The notes under the pieces are model-generated. The model was not told the DNA's origin, did not search any database, and worked only from the letters and a program-made list of their open reading frames with translations. Positions 1 to 9,018 of a DNA stretch of 64,000 nucleotides are shown here, piece by piece. A program made the position numbers and the translations under genes. Source of the stretch: Aeromicrobium stalagmiti. GTDB taxonomy: Bacteria; Actinomycetota; Actinomycetes; Propionibacteriales; Nocardioidaceae. Position 1 is the stretch's first letter; every line of letters starts with the position of its first letter. The stretch lies in assembly GCF_013283745.1 (NCBI RefSeq), contig NZ_JABSTZ010000001.1, forward strand, positions 1,258,406 through 1,322,405, given 5' to 3'.

Positions 1-2
1 AG

Positions 3-1136
3 GGCATGACCTCGCGCGACCTCACCGAGAACGTCGAGCAGCTGCAGATCAAGGCCTCGCTCGAGCTCATGCGTGACCGTGGCATCGCGACCCTGGCCCG
101 TCTCGGCCGCCTCGCCTCTGAGCACGCCGAGCTCGTCATGGCCGGCCGCAGCCACAACGTGGCGGCCCAGGCGACGACCCTGGGCAAGCGCTTCGCGACC
201 GTCGCCGACGAGCTGTTCGTCGCGATCGACCGGCTCGACGACCTCATCGCGCGCTACCCGCTGCGCGGCATCAAGGGCCCGGTCGGCACGGCGCAGGACC
301 AGCTCGACCTGCTGGGCGGTGACGAGGCCAAGCTCGTCGAGCTCGAGCAGCGCGTGGCCCGCCACCTCGGCTTCGACAAGGTGCTCACCAGCGTCGGTCA
401 GGTCTATCCCCGCTCGCTCGACTACGACGTCGTGACCGCGCTGGTGCAGCTGTCCGCCGCGCCGTCAAACCTCGCGACCACGATCCGGCTGATGGCCGGC
501 AACGAGATCGTCACGGAGGGCTTCAAGCCCGGCCAGGTCGGCTCCAGCGCGATGCCGCACAAGATGAACACCCGCTCGTGCGAGCGCGTCAACGGCCTCG
601 CGGTGATCCTGCGCGGCTACTCCTCGATGGTCGGCGAGCTGGCCGGCGACCAGTGGAACGAGGGCGACGTGTCGTGCTCGGTCGTCCGCCGCGTCGCGCT
701 GCCCGACGCGTTCTATGCCGCCGACGGACTGTTCGAGACGTTCCTGACCGTCCTCGACGAGTTCGGCACGTTCCCGGCCGTCATCCAGCGCGAGCTCGAC
801 CGCTACCTCCCGTTCCTGTCGACGACCAAGGTGCTGATGGCCGCGGTCCGTCAGGGCAAGGGACGCGAGACGGCGTACGACGCGGTCAAGCAGCACGCCG
901 TCGCCGTGGCGCTCGAGATGCGCGAGAAGGGTGCCGCCGAGAACGACCTGTTCGCCCGGCTGGCTGCCGACGAGCGGCTCGGTCTGTCCGAGGCCGACCT
1001 CGCGAGCCTCGTCGCCTCGCCGATCGACTTCACCGGCGCGGCCGTCAGCCAGGTCCACGCCGTCGTCGCCCGGGTCGAGCAGGTCGTCGCGGACCACCCG
1101 CACGCCGCGGCCTACAGCCCCGGATCGATTCTCTGA
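3..1136 (+). CDS. purB: Adenylosuccinate lyase, 5'-truncated by window edge
   Basis: Cleaves SAICAR to AICAR and adenylosuccinate to AMP in cytoplasmic purine synthesis. The reading frame is open from the first complete codon, and the visible 377 residues lack about 90-100 N-terminal residues of the usual ~470, so the true start lies upstream. The sequence GMTSRDLTENVEQ at the very start matches an internal family block. The fumarase/aspartase superfamily signature GSSAMPHKMN lies near residues 181-190 and carries the mobile catalytic-serine loop. The C-terminus is intact. purC follows 0.46 kb downstream on the same strand. Identification is very secure; only the start is missing. Confidence 0.95.
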   Translation, partial: GMTSRDLTENVEQLQIKASLELMRDRGIATLARLGRLASEHAELVMAGRSHNVAAQATTLGKRFATVADELFVAIDRLDDLIARYPLRGIKGPVGTAQDQLDLLGGDEAKLVELEQRVARHLGFDKVLTSVGQVYPRSLDYDVVTALVQLSAAPSNLATTIRLMAGNEIVTEGFKPGQVGSSAMPHKMNTRSCERVNGLAVILRGYSSMVGELAGDQWNEGDVSCSVVRRVALPDAFYAADGLFETFLTVLDEFGTFPAVIQRELDRYLPFLSTTKVLMAAVRQGKGRETAYDAVKQHAVAVALEMREKGAAENDLFARLAADERLGLSEADLASLVASPIDFTGAAVSQVHAVVARVEQVVADHPHAAAYSPGSIL

Positions 1137-1200
1137 CCTGACGCCGCCGAGGCGCGAGACCTGATCGGCGGGGGCCTGCTTTCGGCCCTACGCTCGGGCC

Positions 1201-1587
1201 ATGGGCATCTCGTACATCCCGTTCGGCCTCGTCGCGGTCGGCGGCTGGCTCGTGTGGTGGGGGCTGCGGCGGAGACGCCAGCGGACCGACCTGCCGCAGG
1301 ACTGGCGACGGGTGGTCGGCACGGTCCTCGACGTCGGCGACGGCGAGACGACCGCGCCGCGCATCGAGTACCGCACCCCGGACGGCCGACGGCTGCGCGT
1401 CCCCGGGCCGATGACCGTGCCCTTCACGGTCGGCCAGGAGGTCGCGGTGCTGATCGACCCGACGAACCCGCGACGTGCTCGCCTCGACGTGACCGAGCGC
1501 GAGGCCGCCCTCGTCGTCAAGCTCCTGCTCGTGACCGGCGGCATCCTGCTCGTGCTCGGGGCGGTCTTCGCCGTGGTCCTGGTGTGA
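1201..1587 (+). CDS. Small DUF3592-like membrane protein
   Basis: A 128-residue protein with an N-terminal membrane helix (about residues 3-22), a basic RRRRQR stretch, a soluble beta-rich middle (residues 35-95, including a YRTPDGR segment) and a C-terminal membrane helix (about 105-127). This helix / small beta domain / helix layout is typical of DUF3592-type proteins, whose function is unknown. The hexamer TACGCT at 1189-1194 sits 6 bases before the ATG and no Shine-Dalgarno is visible, so the mRNA is probably leaderless. It lies between purB and purC but nothing links it functionally to purine synthesis. Confidence 0.75.
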   Translation: MGISYIPFGLVAVGGWLVWWGLRRRRQRTDLPQDWRRVVGTVLDVGDGETTAPRIEYRTPDGRRLRVPGPMTVPFTVGQEVAVLIDPTNPRRARLDVTEREAALVVKLLLVTGGILLVLGAVFAVVLV

Positions 1588-1588
1588 C

Positions 1589-1594
1589 TAGGCT
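1589..1594 (+). promoter_or_regulatory. Putative -10 element of purC (leaderless)
   Basis: TAGGCT ends 6 bases before the purC GTG, so transcription would start at or next to the start codon. No -35 is convincing. Confidence 0.45.
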
Positions 1595-1600
1595 GAGCGC

Positions 1601-2464
1601 GTGCCACTCGACATCCCCGGAGCCACCCACCTGCACTCGGGCAAGGTCCGCGACCTGTACGAGGTGGAGTCGGGTCACCTGCTCATGGTCGCCTCCGACC
1701 GGATCTCGGCGTTCGACTTCATCCTGACGCCGGGCATCCCCGACAAGGGCGAGATCCTCACGCGCATGTCGCTGTGGTGGTTCGACCAGCTGGCCGACCT
1801 GATCCCGAACCACGTCGTCTCGACGACCGTGCCCGAGCGCGTCCGCGGACGTGCGCTGATCGTCGAGAAGCTCGACATGTTCCCGGTCGAGTGCGTCGCT
1901 CGCGGCTACCTGACCGGCTCGGGGCTCCTCGACTACGAGGCGACCGGCGAGGTCTGCGGTGTCCCGCTCCCGTCCGGGCTGGTCGACGGCTCCCGCCTGC
2001 CGGAGCCGATCTTCACCCCGGCCACCAAGGCCGACCTCGGCGAGCACGACGAGAACGTGTCGTTCGAGCAGATCACCGAGACGATCGGCCTCGAGAGCGC
2101 GACGGCCCTCAAAGACCTGACGCTGGCGATCTACGCCCGCGCCGAGCAGGTCGCTCGCGAGCGCGGCATCATCCTGGCCGACACCAAGCTGGAGTTCGGT
2201 GCACGCCCCGACGGCACGATCGTCCTGGGCGACGAGGTCCTGACGCCCGACTCGTCCCGCTTCTGGCCGGCTGACTCGTGGCAGCCGGGCCGTGCGCAGC
2301 CGTCGTACGACAAGCAGTTCGTGCGCAACTGGCTCATCTCGCCCGAGAGCGGCTGGGACCGTGCGGGCGACCAGCAGCCACCGACCCTGCCGGCCGAGAT
2401 CGTCGACAGGACCCGGGCCCGCTACGTGCAGGCGTACGAGCAGCTCACCGGCCAGACCTTCTGA
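1601..2464 (+). CDS. purC: Phosphoribosylaminoimidazole-succinocarboxamide synthase
   Basis: SAICAR synthase: ATP-dependent condensation of CAIR with aspartate. At 287 residues it is normal for the single-domain type. Visible family blocks are the N-terminal SGKVRDLYE nucleotide-loop segment (near residue 10), [13 protein letters not shown] (near 97-109) and DTKLEFG (near 193-199). The GTG at 1601 is chosen because it begins directly before the conserved N-terminus and follows a TAGGCT hexamer by 6 bases with no ribosome binding site. It is convergent with the kinase gene, separated by a hairpin. It belongs with purB upstream and acts just before PurB in the pathway. Confidence 0.96.
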   Translation: MPLDIPGATHLHSGKVRDLYEVESGHLLMVASDRISAFDFILTPGIPDKGEILTRMSLWWFDQLADLIPNHVVSTTVPERVRGRALIVEKLDMFPVECVARGYLTGSGLLDYEATGEVCGVPLPSGLVDGSRLPEPIFTPATKADLGEHDENVSFEQITETIGLESATALKDLTLAIYARAEQVARERGIILADTKLEFGARPDGTIVLGDEVLTPDSSRFWPADSWQPGRAQPSYDKQFVRNWLISPESGWDRAGDQQPPTLPAEIVDRTRARYVQAYEQLTGQTF

Positions 2465-2481
2465 CCCGGTTCGTCCGGGTC
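2463..2481. terminator. Short bidirectional hairpin between purC and kinase gene
   Basis: A 7-bp perfect stem (GACCCGG/CCGGGTC) with a 5-base loop fills the gap between two convergent genes. There is no T-tract, so it is only a candidate terminator. Confidence 0.4.
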
Positions 2482-3398
2482 TAGGGCCACCACAGCACTG
2501 CTGCTGCGGCACCGGCGAACGCGACGACCGCGAGCGCGAGCACGACGGCGACGGGCACGTCGCGGCGCAGTCGGCGGAAGCCGCGGAGCTTGGTGCCGTC
2601 GACGACCTGGTCGAGAGCGTCGGCGAGCTCGACCGCCGTCGCGGGACGATCAGCGGGCTGGAACGCCAAGGCCCGGCCGAGCACCCGGTCGATGCTCCTG
2701 GGCAGGCTGCGAGAGCGAGCGACCGGATCCGGGCGGGTCGTGGGGGTGCGCGAGAGCAGCTCGGTGAGGTTGCCGCCCTCGAACGGCGGGGTGCCGGCAA
2801 GGAGCTCGTAGGTGAGCGCGCCGAGGGAGTAGACGTCGGCACGGGCATCGACCGGCCGGCCCCGAGCCTGCTCGGGCGACATGTAGGCCGGGGTGCCGGT
2901 CGTGACGGTGATGCCGCTGGCCTCGGCGAGCTGCTTGGCGCTGCCCAGGTCGGAGATCAGCGCGTGGTCGGCGCCGTCGTCGTCGGTGCGGACGAGGACG
3001 TTGCTCGGCTTGATGTCTCGGTGCAGCACGCCGGCGTCGTGCAGCACCTGGACGGCGCGAGCCGCCTGCGAGGCGAGCCGCAGCGCGGCGTCGGTCGGCA
3101 GCCGTGGGTGGACGCGCTCGGCGAGCGTCCCGCCGTGGATGAAGTCCATGACGAAGTAGGGGCGGCCCTCGTGGGTGCCGACGTCGTGCACTCGGATGAC
3201 GCGAGGGTCGTCGATCCGGCGCAGGAGGCGGGCCTCGGCGAGGAAGCGTTCGCGGACGTCGGCGTGGTTGGCCCAGTTCTCGGCGAGCACCTTGACGGCG
3301 ACGGTGATCTCGAGCTCGGTGTCCCACCCACGCCAGACCGTGGCGAAGGCGCCGAACCCGTGGACCTCGTCGAGGCGGTAGCGTGCGATCTGGGTCAT
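2481..3398 (-). CDS. Membrane-anchored serine/threonine protein kinase
   Basis: A eukaryotic-type (Hanks) kinase of 305 residues with a single C-terminal membrane helix (about 282-302). Visible motifs are the glycine loop GFGAFATV (14-21), ATP-binding K36 in VAVKVL, catalytic HRDIKPSN (126-133) and a metal-binding DLG (150-152) in place of DFG, a substitution common in bacterial members. A GTPAYMSPE activation segment near 170-178 follows. There is almost no sequence after the helix, so it lacks the PASTA or other sensor domain of PknB. The start at 3398 is preferred over the more upstream GTG because conserved kinase sequence begins there and AATACT (3406-3411) lies 7 bases upstream. It is divergent from a sigma factor gene. 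Confidence 0.9.
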   Translation of the reverse strand: MTQIARYRLDEVHGFGAFATVWRGWDTELEITVAVKVLAENWANHADVRERFLAEARLLRRIDDPRVIRVHDVGTHEGRPYFVMDFIHGGTLAERVHPRLPTDAALRLASQAARAVQVLHDAGVLHRDIKPSNVLVRTDDDGADHALISDLGSAKQLAEASGITVTTGTPAYMSPEQARGRPVDARADVYSLGALTYELLAGTPPFEGGNLTELLSRTPTTRPDPVARSRSLPRSIDRVLGRALAFQPADRPATAVELADALDQVVDGTKLRGFRRLRRDVPVAVVLALAVVAFAGAAAAVLWWP

Positions 3399-3443
3399 CA
3401 GCCCCAGTATTGTCGATGGCCGACGACTCATGCGGGAGGCTCA

Positions 3444-4001
3444 GTGGACGGGGATCGCGATCTCGACGATCTCGTGACCCGGGCGCGCGACGGTGACGAG
3501 CGGGCGATGGAGGAGCTGCTGGGTCGGCTGCGGCCCCGCGTGCTGCGCCGGTGCGCCCGCTTCCTGCCCTACAACCAGGACGCCGAGGAGGCCACGCAGG
3601 AGGCGATGCTGACGATCGCGACCAAGCTCGGCGACTTCGCGGGTCGGGGCTCGTTCGTCGGGTGGGTCACGATCATCGCGTCCAACGCGGCCCGCCAGAC
3701 CTACCGGTCGATGAAGCGCCAGTTCGACGAGCGCTCGCACGGCGAGCTGCCGGACCGCCCCGACGCGCGCACGACGAGCGTCATAGCCGGCAGCCGGATC
3801 GACCTGCTCGACGCGATCGAGGCGCTGGGGATCCGTCATCCCGAGGCGGTCGAGGCGTTCGTGCTGCGCGACCTCGGCTCGCTGCCGTACGACGAGATCG
3901 CCGAGCTGACGGGGGCGCCGCTCGGCACGGTCAAGGCGCGCATCCACACCGCTCGCGGCTTCGTGCGCGAGACCTGGGGCGTCGATGACGGCAACTTCTG
4001 A
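3444..4001 (+). CDS. RNA polymerase sigma-70 family (ECF-type) sigma factor
   Basis: A 185-residue protein with region 2 in the N-terminal half (RRCARFLPYNQDAEEATQEA, then GSFVGWVTIIASN) and region 4 at the C-terminus (LPYDEIAELTGAPLGTVKAR, a typical helix-turn-helix). It would direct RNA polymerase to a specific promoter set. The GTG at 3444 has GGGAGG 4 bases upstream, a real but tight ribosome binding site. No anti-sigma factor gene is adjacent. The neighbours are a divergent membrane kinase and a downstream secreted protein, so signal input through the kinase is possible but is inference. The open frame extends far upstream only because it is antisense to the kinase. Confidence 0.88.
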   Translation: MDGDRDLDDLVTRARDGDERAMEELLGRLRPRVLRRCARFLPYNQDAEEATQEAMLTIATKLGDFAGRGSFVGWVTIIASNAARQTYRSMKRQFDERSHGELPDRPDARTTSVIAGSRIDLLDAIEALGIRHPEAVEAFVLRDLGSLPYDEIAELTGAPLGTVKARIHTARGFVRETWGVDDGNF

Positions 4002-4058
4002 GCCGTTGCGCGCATCTCCTGCGGCGAGGCCTCCACGGGCCGACGTCTGGAGGAGAGC

Positions 4059-4733
4059 ATGAAGCAGCAGCTGGCCGCGGTGATCGTCACCGTCGCGCTG
4101 TGCGGCGGGGCCGGCACCGGGTACGCCGTGCGCGAGACGCGCGCCGAGACCGAGAAGCCGGTGGCGAAGCCGTCGCCCGCGGCCACGACCACCCAGGCGA
4201 CCAAGGAGCCTGCCAAGACCACCCAGGCCCCGCAGCAGCCGGTGCGCACGACGCCCGCTCCGCCTCCGGCGCCGTCGCTGCTGTCGCTGAGCTCGCTGCA
4301 GATCGGCACCGGGTCGATCGGGCCGGTCAAGGTGGGCATGACCAGCGAGGCGGCGGCCGACACGGGCTACTTCGAGACCGAGGTCGAGGCCTGTGGCGGG
4401 GCGTTGCAGTGGAAGACCGACTACGCCGCCGTGATCGACGTCGCGGTCGCCGGTGGCATCGTCACGTCGATGGGCGTCCGGGCCCCGGGTCCGCGCACGG
4501 TGTCGGGGCTCGGCGTCGGGTCGACGTTCGCGACCGTCCGGGGCGTCGTGGGTGCGGAGTCCGTGGCCGAGCCGGCCGGGGCCGGCCAGTCGGGCCTCTT
4601 CGTGACCGACGGTGCGGGGTGGATCGGGTTCCTGTTCGACGCCGCTCCCGAGGCCGTCACCGACGAGACGCCCGTGACCTACATCGAGGTCACCAGCGGG
4701 GCCCGTCCCGACCTCGTGCGCAACGGCTGCTGA
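4059..4733 (+). CDS. Secreted hypothetical protein with Pro/Thr-rich linker
   Basis: A 224-residue protein that I do not recognise. It has an N-terminal signal-like hydrophobic segment (about residues 5-24), a low-complexity Lys/Thr/Pro/Ala-rich linker (about 30-75) and a C-terminal globular domain (about 82-224). That domain has two cysteines, one in VEACGG and one as the last residue. The segment GPVKVGMTSEAAADTGY resembles the small repeated unit of secreted actinobacterial proteins where a weak-binding beta domain begins with GPVRVGMT. GGAGGA lies upstream as ribosome binding site. It follows the sigma factor by 57 bases and may be its target or share its transcript. Its last codons are duplicated in the downstream repeat region. 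Confidence 0.7.
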   Translation: MKQQLAAVIVTVALCGGAGTGYAVRETRAETEKPVAKPSPAATTTQATKEPAKTTQAPQQPVRTTPAPPPAPSLLSLSSLQIGTGSIGPVKVGMTSEAAADTGYFETEVEACGGALQWKTDYAAVIDVAVAGGIVTSMGVRAPGPRTVSGLGVGSTFATVRGVVGAESVAEPAGAGQSGLFVTDGAGWIGFLFDAAPEAVTDETPVTYIEVTSGARPDLVRNGC

Positions 4734-4923
4734 GCCCGGCTCAGCCCCGGTGGAGGTGGAACCTCAACCCCACCGTGCGGTGCAGATCCACCTTCCGCAC
4801 CGGGCGGTGGATCTGCAACCTCATCAGTGCCGATGAGGTTGCAGGCCAACCCGGCGCCGCCGGACGAGGTGGAGGATCCACCTCCCGGACGGGCGTGCGC
4901 AACGGCTGCTGAGCCCGACTCAG
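4715..4923. repeat. Palindrome-dense intergenic repeat flanked by 30-bp direct repeat
   Basis: The last codons of the secreted protein gene plus following bases (4715-4744) recur at 4894-4923 with one mismatch in 30. The 150 bases between are packed with inverted repeats: GCAGATCCACC/GGTGGATCTGC (11 bp), TGCAACCTCATC/GATGAGGTTGCA (12 bp), AGGTGGA/TCCACCT (7 bp, 3-base loop) and GAGGT/ACCTC. No ORF is credible here. The layout looks like a REP-type element inserted with, or copied together with, the gene end. It could also terminate transcription. Confidence 0.7.
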
Positions 4924-4936
4924 ATACCGAAGGTAT
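4924..4936. promoter_or_regulatory. Operator-like inverted repeat upstream of acyl-CoA ligase
   Basis: ATACC-GAA-GGTAT is a perfect 5-bp inverted repeat 32 bases before the ligase start, at promoter distance. It is a candidate repressor site; the regulator is unknown. Confidence 0.35.
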
Positions 4937-4968
4937 TGTGAGAGTCCCGTCACACCTGAGGAGAAGCC

Positions 4969-6525
4969 GTGGCCAATCTCGCCGCCCTGCTGGAGAACTC
5001 TGCCGAGAAGTACGCCGATCGCACCGCGATCGTGTTCGGCGACACCCGACTGTCGTACGCGCAGGTCAACGGTGCCGCCAACCAGGTCGCCAACCTGCTG
5101 GTCGAGCGTGGCATCCAGCCCGGTGACAAGGTCGCCCTGTCGTCGCCCAACCTGCCCTACTTCTCGATCATCTACTACGGCATCCTCAAGGCGGGTGGCA
5201 CCGTCGTCCCGCTCAACGTGCTGCTGCGCCCACGTGAGGTGGCCTACCACCTTGCCGACTCCGACGCAAAGGCCTACTTCGCGTTCGAGGGCACGCCTGA
5301 CCTGCCGATCGGCGACAACGCGTGGGAGGGCTTCCAGGCCACCGACACGTGCACCGAGTTCTTCCTGATCCGCATGGACGCCAAGTGGCCCGAGCCGATC
5401 TCCCCGCCGGAGTACTACGCGCCGCTGGTGGCGAAGCAGCCGCCGACGTTCGAGACCGTCGAGCGCGACGACGACGACACCGCGGTGATCCTCTACACGT
5501 CCGGCACGACCGGCCAGCCCAAGGGCGCCGAGCTGCGGCACCGCAACATGCGCGACAACGCGCTGGCCGGCACCGACCTGTTCGGCGCCGACGAGACCAA
5601 CCCCGACACCTACCTGTGCGTGCTGCCGCTGTTCCACTCCTTCGGGCAGACCTGCATCCAGAACGGTGCCTTCGCGTTCGGCGGCACCGTCGTGATGCTG
5701 CCGCGCTTCGAGGCCAAGGCCGCGCTCGACCTGATGCTCGCCAACGAGGTCTCCTACTTCGCAGGCGTCCCGACGATGTACTGGGGCCTGCTCGCGGCGC
5801 TCGACGACACGGTCGACGTCAAGACCCTGGCGGCCAACCTGCGCGTCGCCGCTGCGGGTGGGGCGGCGCTGCCGGGCGAGATCCACAAGCAGTTCAAGGA
5901 GCGCTTCGGCGTGACGATCCTGGAGGGCTACGGCCTGTCGGAGACGTCGCCGGTGGCGTCGTTCTCGGTCTACGGCGAGGAGCCGCGCGTCGGCTCGATC
6001 GGCAAGCCGATCCCCGGCGTCGAGATGAAGCTCATCAATGACGACTGGTCCGACATCGAGCCCGGCCCCGACGCGGTCGGCGAGATCGCGATCAAGGGTC
6101 ACAACGTCATGAAGGGCTACTACGACCGCCCCGAGGCCACGGCCGAGGCGATCAAGGACGGCTGGTTCCGCTCCGGCGACCTGGCCAAGAAGGACGACGA
6201 CGGCTTCTACTTCATCGTCGACCGGTCCAAGGACATGATCATCCGCGGTGGCTACAACGTCTATCCGCGTGAGCTCGAGGAGGTGCTGATGGAGCACCCC
6301 GCGGTCTCGCTGGTGGCGGTCATCGGCGTCCCCAACGACCAGCACGGCGAGGAGATCAAGGCCGTCGTGGTCAAGAACAAGGACTTCGACGACGTCTCGG
6401 AGGCCGACCTGGTGGCCTGGGGCAAGGAGCAGTTCGCTGCCTACAAGTACCCCCGCGTCGTGCAGTTCCTCGACGAGCTGCCCATGACGTCCACGGGCAA
6501 GATCCTCAAGCGCGAGCTGTCCTAG
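4969..6525 (+). CDS. fadD: Long-chain fatty-acid-CoA ligase (ANL superfamily)
   Basis: Activates a carboxylic acid to its acyl-CoA through an acyl-AMP. The 518 residues are full length for the family. The P-loop-like AMP-binding motif [13 protein letters not shown] lies near 167-179, [10 protein letters not shown] near 319-328, and [16 protein letters not shown] near 395-410. The C-terminal hinge [20 protein letters not shown] is followed by the catalytic lysine motif TGKILKRE at the end. The GTG start follows GAGGAGAAG. It stands alone between a repeat region and a strong terminator. The acyl-chain specificity cannot be read from the sequence. Confidence 0.9.
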   Translation: MANLAALLENSAEKYADRTAIVFGDTRLSYAQVNGAANQVANLLVERGIQPGDKVALSSPNLPYFSIIYYGILKAGGTVVPLNVLLRPREVAYHLADSDAKAYFAFEGTPDLPIGDNAWEGFQATDTCTEFFLIRMDAKWPEPISPPEYYAPLVAKQPPTFETVERDDDDTAVILYTSGTTGQPKGAELRHRNMRDNALAGTDLFGADETNPDTYLCVLPLFHSFGQTCIQNGAFAFGGTVVMLPRFEAKAALDLMLANEVSYFAGVPTMYWGLLAALDDTVDVKTLAANLRVAAAGGAALPGEIHKQFKERFGVTILEGYGLSETSPVASFSVYGEEPRVGSIGKPIPGVEMKLINDDWSDIEPGPDAVGEIAIKGHNVMKGYYDRPEATAEAIKDGWFRSGDLAKKDDDGFYFIVDRSKDMIIRGGYNVYPRELEEVLMEHPAVSLVAVIGVPNDQHGEEIKAVVVKNKDFDDVSEADLVAWGKEQFAAYKYPRVVQFLDELPMTSTGKILKRELS

Positions 6526-6533
6526 TCGTGCTG

Positions 6534-6565
6534 CTGGCGCCTCTCCCCTCGGGGAGGGGCGCCAG
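6534..6565 (+). terminator. Strong intrinsic-type hairpin after acyl-CoA ligase
   Basis: A 15-bp near-perfect stem (CTGGCGCCTCTCCCC with its complement, one G-T pair) begins 9 bases after the stop codon. A short T-containing stretch follows. It separates the ligase from purS. Confidence 0.75.
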
Positions 6566-6701
6566 TGTCGTTGTCCCAGGGCGGTCTTGTTGCGGTCGGG
6601 CTCTGCGCCGTCGGCAGGCAGGGGTCGCCCGGGCAGGTGGTCTGTTCGGCCAGGCTCGTGCCGCCGATACACTGGCACCACCGACCACTCAAGGAGCGTC
6701 C

Positions 6702-6950
6702 GTGGCCCGCGTCATCGTCGATGTCATGCCCAAACCCGAGATCCTCGACCCCCAGGGCAAGGCCGTCCACGGCGCCCTCCCGCGGCTCGGCTTCACCGCC
6801 GTCAGCGACGTCCGTCAGGGCAAGCGCTTCGAGCTCGAGGTGGCGGAGGCCGACGAGGCCACCCTCGCCGAGATCCACCAGATGGCCGAGACGCTGCTCT
6901 CGAACCCCGTGATCGAGGACTACGCCGTCCGGGTCGAGGCCGCCGAGTGA
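6702..6950 (+). CDS. purS: Phosphoribosylformylglycinamidine synthase subunit PurS
   Basis: A small (82-residue) bridging subunit of the three-part FGAM synthase, which couples PurQ glutaminase to PurL. It begins with the family pattern [18 protein letters not shown], where a beta strand is followed by the conserved PxxxDPQG, and includes the LGF segment. The GTG at 6702 is chosen over longer in-frame starts because it is preceded by AAGGAG (6691-6696) and gives the normal PurS length. It overlaps purQ by 4 bases (GTGA), indicating translational coupling. Confidence 0.95.
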   Translation: MARVIVDVMPKPEILDPQGKAVHGALPRLGFTAVSDVRQGKRFELEVAEADEATLAEIHQMAETLLSNPVIEDYAVRVEAAE

Positions 6951-7618
6951 AGGTCGGCGTCGTCACCTTCCCGGGATCGCTCGACGACACCGACGCGCAG
7001 CGCGCCGTCCGGCTCGCCGGTGGCGAGGCCGTGGCCCTCTGGCACGGTGACCACGACCTGCAGGGCGTCGACGCCGTCATCCTGCCGGGGGGCTTCTCCT
7101 ACGGCGACTACCTGCGCTGCGGTGCGATCGCCCGCTTCGCGCCGGTCATGACCGAGGTCGTCGCGGCGGCGCAGGGCGGCATGCCCGTGCTGGGCATCTG
7201 CAACGGGTTCCAGATCCTGTGCGAGTCGCACCTGCTGCCGGGTGCGTTGATCCGCAACGACCATCGCACGTTCATCTGCCGCGACCAGACCCTGCGCGTC
7301 GAGAACGCATCGACGGCCTGGACGTCCGACCTCTCGGCCGGCCAGGAGATCGTCGTCCCGCTCAAGAACGGTGAGGGGGGCTTCGTCGCCGACGAGGACA
7401 CCCTCGACCGCCTCGAGGGTGAGGGCCAGGTCGTCTTCCGCTACGTCGACGTCAACCCCAACGGCTCGCTGCGCGACATCGCCGGCATCACCAACGAGCG
7501 CGGCAATGTCGTGGGGCTCATGCCGCACCCCGAGCACGCCGTCGAGGACCTCACGGGCTCCGGCACCGACGGTCTCGCGCTGTTCACGTCGGGCCTGGCT
7601 GCACTCGCCTCACGCTGA
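6947..7618 (+). CDS. purQ: Phosphoribosylformylglycinamidine synthase subunit PurQ
   Basis: Class I glutamine amidotransferase subunit that delivers ammonia to PurL. 223 residues. The nucleophile cysteine is in VLGICNGFQ (near residue 86), the oxyanion region is [12 protein letters not shown] (near 45-56), and the His-x-Glu pair is in MPHPEHAVE near the C-terminus (about 196-204). The start is the GTG that overlaps the purS stop. The partner purL lies 20 kb further on, a separation also known from Mycobacterium. Confidence 0.96.
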   Translation: MKVGVVTFPGSLDDTDAQRAVRLAGGEAVALWHGDHDLQGVDAVILPGGFSYGDYLRCGAIARFAPVMTEVVAAAQGGMPVLGICNGFQILCESHLLPGALIRNDHRTFICRDQTLRVENASTAWTSDLSAGQEIVVPLKNGEGGFVADEDTLDRLEGEGQVVFRYVDVNPNGSLRDIAGITNERGNVVGLMPHPEHAVEDLTGSGTDGLALFTSGLAALASR

Positions 7619-7651
7619 CGGACGGTTCGCGGCGCAGTCCGAGGGGCACCG

Positions 7652-8929
7652 CTACATCGGCAGGGGAACGGACTCGCGACGCGTCTGACGCTTGGCCGAC
7701 GACCCGACCACCCACGACAGCACCGCGGCAACGGCGCACAGTCCGGCGCCGCCGAACCACGCGAGCGAGTAGCTGCCGGTCTGGTCACGGATGACCCCGG
7801 CGGCGAAGGCCGCGGCGGCGGCGCCGATCTGGTGGGACGCGAAGACCCAGCCGAAGACGATCGTGCCGTCGTCGCCGAAGATCTCGCGACACAGCGCGAC
7901 GGTCGGGGGCACCGTGGCGACCCAGTCGAGCCCGTAGATGACGACGAACGCCACGATGCTGGGCTTGACGCTCGACGCCAGCAGCGTCGGCAGCAGCACG
8001 AGCCCGACGCCGCGGAACGCGTAGTAGCCGGCCAGCAGCAGGCGCGGGTCGTAGCGGTCGGTGAACCAGCCGGAGGCGATCGTGCCGACGATGTCGAAGA
8101 CGCCGACGACGGCGAGCAGGCCGGCCGCGGTCGTCTGGTCCATGCCGTGGTCGTGGGCCGATGGAATGAAGTGGATGCCGACGAGGCCGTTGGTCGTCGC
8201 TCCGCAGATCGCGAACGCGGCCGCGAGCGCCCAGAACGCCGGCACGTGGGTGGCGCGCCGCAGGCCGTCGATCGCGCGGCGGGCCGAGCCGCCGGTCTCG
8301 CGGACGGGTGCCTCCCAGTCGTCGTCGGCGCCGTACGGCGTGAGGCCGCGGTCCTCCGGGAAGTCGCCGATGAAGCGGATGACGAGCGGCACCACGAGCA
8401 GTGCGGCCCCGGCGATCACGAGCGAGGCGGTGCGCCAGCCGACCGACTCGGCCAGGGCCGCGACGATCGGGAGGAAGACGAGCTGGCCGGTCGCGCCACC
8501 GGCGGTCAGGATGCCCATGACAAGTCCGCGGCGCTCGACGAACCACCGGTTGGCGATCGTCGCCGCGAACACCATCGCCATCGACCCGGTGCCGAGGCCG
8601 ATCAGCACGCCCCAGGTGATGAGCAGCTGGAACGACTCGGTCATGAAAACGGTGAGCCCGCTGCCGAGCGACACCATGAGCAGGGCAACGGTCGTCACGC
8701 GCCTGATCCCGAAGGTGTCCATCAGGGCGGCGGCGAACGGGGCGGTGAGGCCGTAGAGCAGCAGGTTGATGCTGACCGCCAGGGACATGACGCTGGTCGA
8801 CCAGCCGAACTCGTCGTGCAGCGGCACCATCAGGGCGCCGGGTGCGGCCCGGAAGCCGGCCGCACCGACGAGCGCGACGAACGCCGTGACGGCGACGAAC
8901 CACGCGGGGTGGATCCGGGTGCGGGTCAT
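7652..8929 (-). CDS. Major facilitator superfamily transporter
   Basis: About 12 predicted membrane helices over 425 residues, with the central cytoplasmic loop near residues 195-220 rich in charge (DDDWEAPVRETGGSARR). The layout and segments such as ANRWFVERRGLVMGILTAGGATGQ after helix 4 resemble the monocarboxylate/oxalate-formate antiporter branch of MFS. The substrate is unknown. The start is placed at the ATG at 8929 (MTRTRIHPAWF) because the upstream in-frame extension is hydrophilic and cysteine-containing, unlike MFS N-termini. It is divergent from an HxlR regulator 89 bases away, which probably controls it. Confidence 0.85.
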   Translation of the reverse strand: MTRTRIHPAWFVAVTAFVALVGAAGFRAAPGALMVPLHDEFGWSTSVMSLAVSINLLLYGLTAPFAAALMDTFGIRRVTTVALLMVSLGSGLTVFMTESFQLLITWGVLIGLGTGSMAMVFAATIANRWFVERRGLVMGILTAGGATGQLVFLPIVAALAESVGWRTASLVIAGAALLVVPLVIRFIGDFPEDRGLTPYGADDDWEAPVRETGGSARRAIDGLRRATHVPAFWALAAAFAICGATTNGLVGIHFIPSAHDHGMDQTTAAGLLAVVGVFDIVGTIASGWFTDRYDPRLLLAGYYAFRGVGLVLLPTLLASSVKPSIVAFVVIYGLDWVATVPPTVALCREIFGDDGTIVFGWVFASHQIGAAAAAFAAGVIRDQTGSYSLAWFGGAGLCAVAAVLSWVVGSSAKRQTRRESVPLPM

Positions 8930-9018
8930 GATCTGACTTTCTTGAAAAGAGCGGCAGGCTCGACCATACTGGCACTGGCTTTCCTGGAGCAAGCACGATC
9001 TCGAGACACAAGAGGTGC
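8930..9018. promoter_or_regulatory. Divergent promoter region, MFS transporter / HxlR regulator
   Basis: This 89-base AT-richer gap holds CATACT (8966-8971), a possible -10 for the regulator. Two related elements, CTTTCTTGAAAAG and CTTTCCTGGAGCAAG, are spaced about 35 bases apart and are candidate regulator half-sites. Limits are approximate. Confidence 0.4.

Noticed and set aside
2292-4001. A 569-codon frame ending in the sigma factor
   Set aside because: Only the last 185 codons match a sigma factor; the first part is antisense to the kinase gene.
4741-6681. A 646-codon minus-strand frame
   Set aside because: It is antisense to the acyl-CoA ligase and through the repeat region, and has no recognisable domain.
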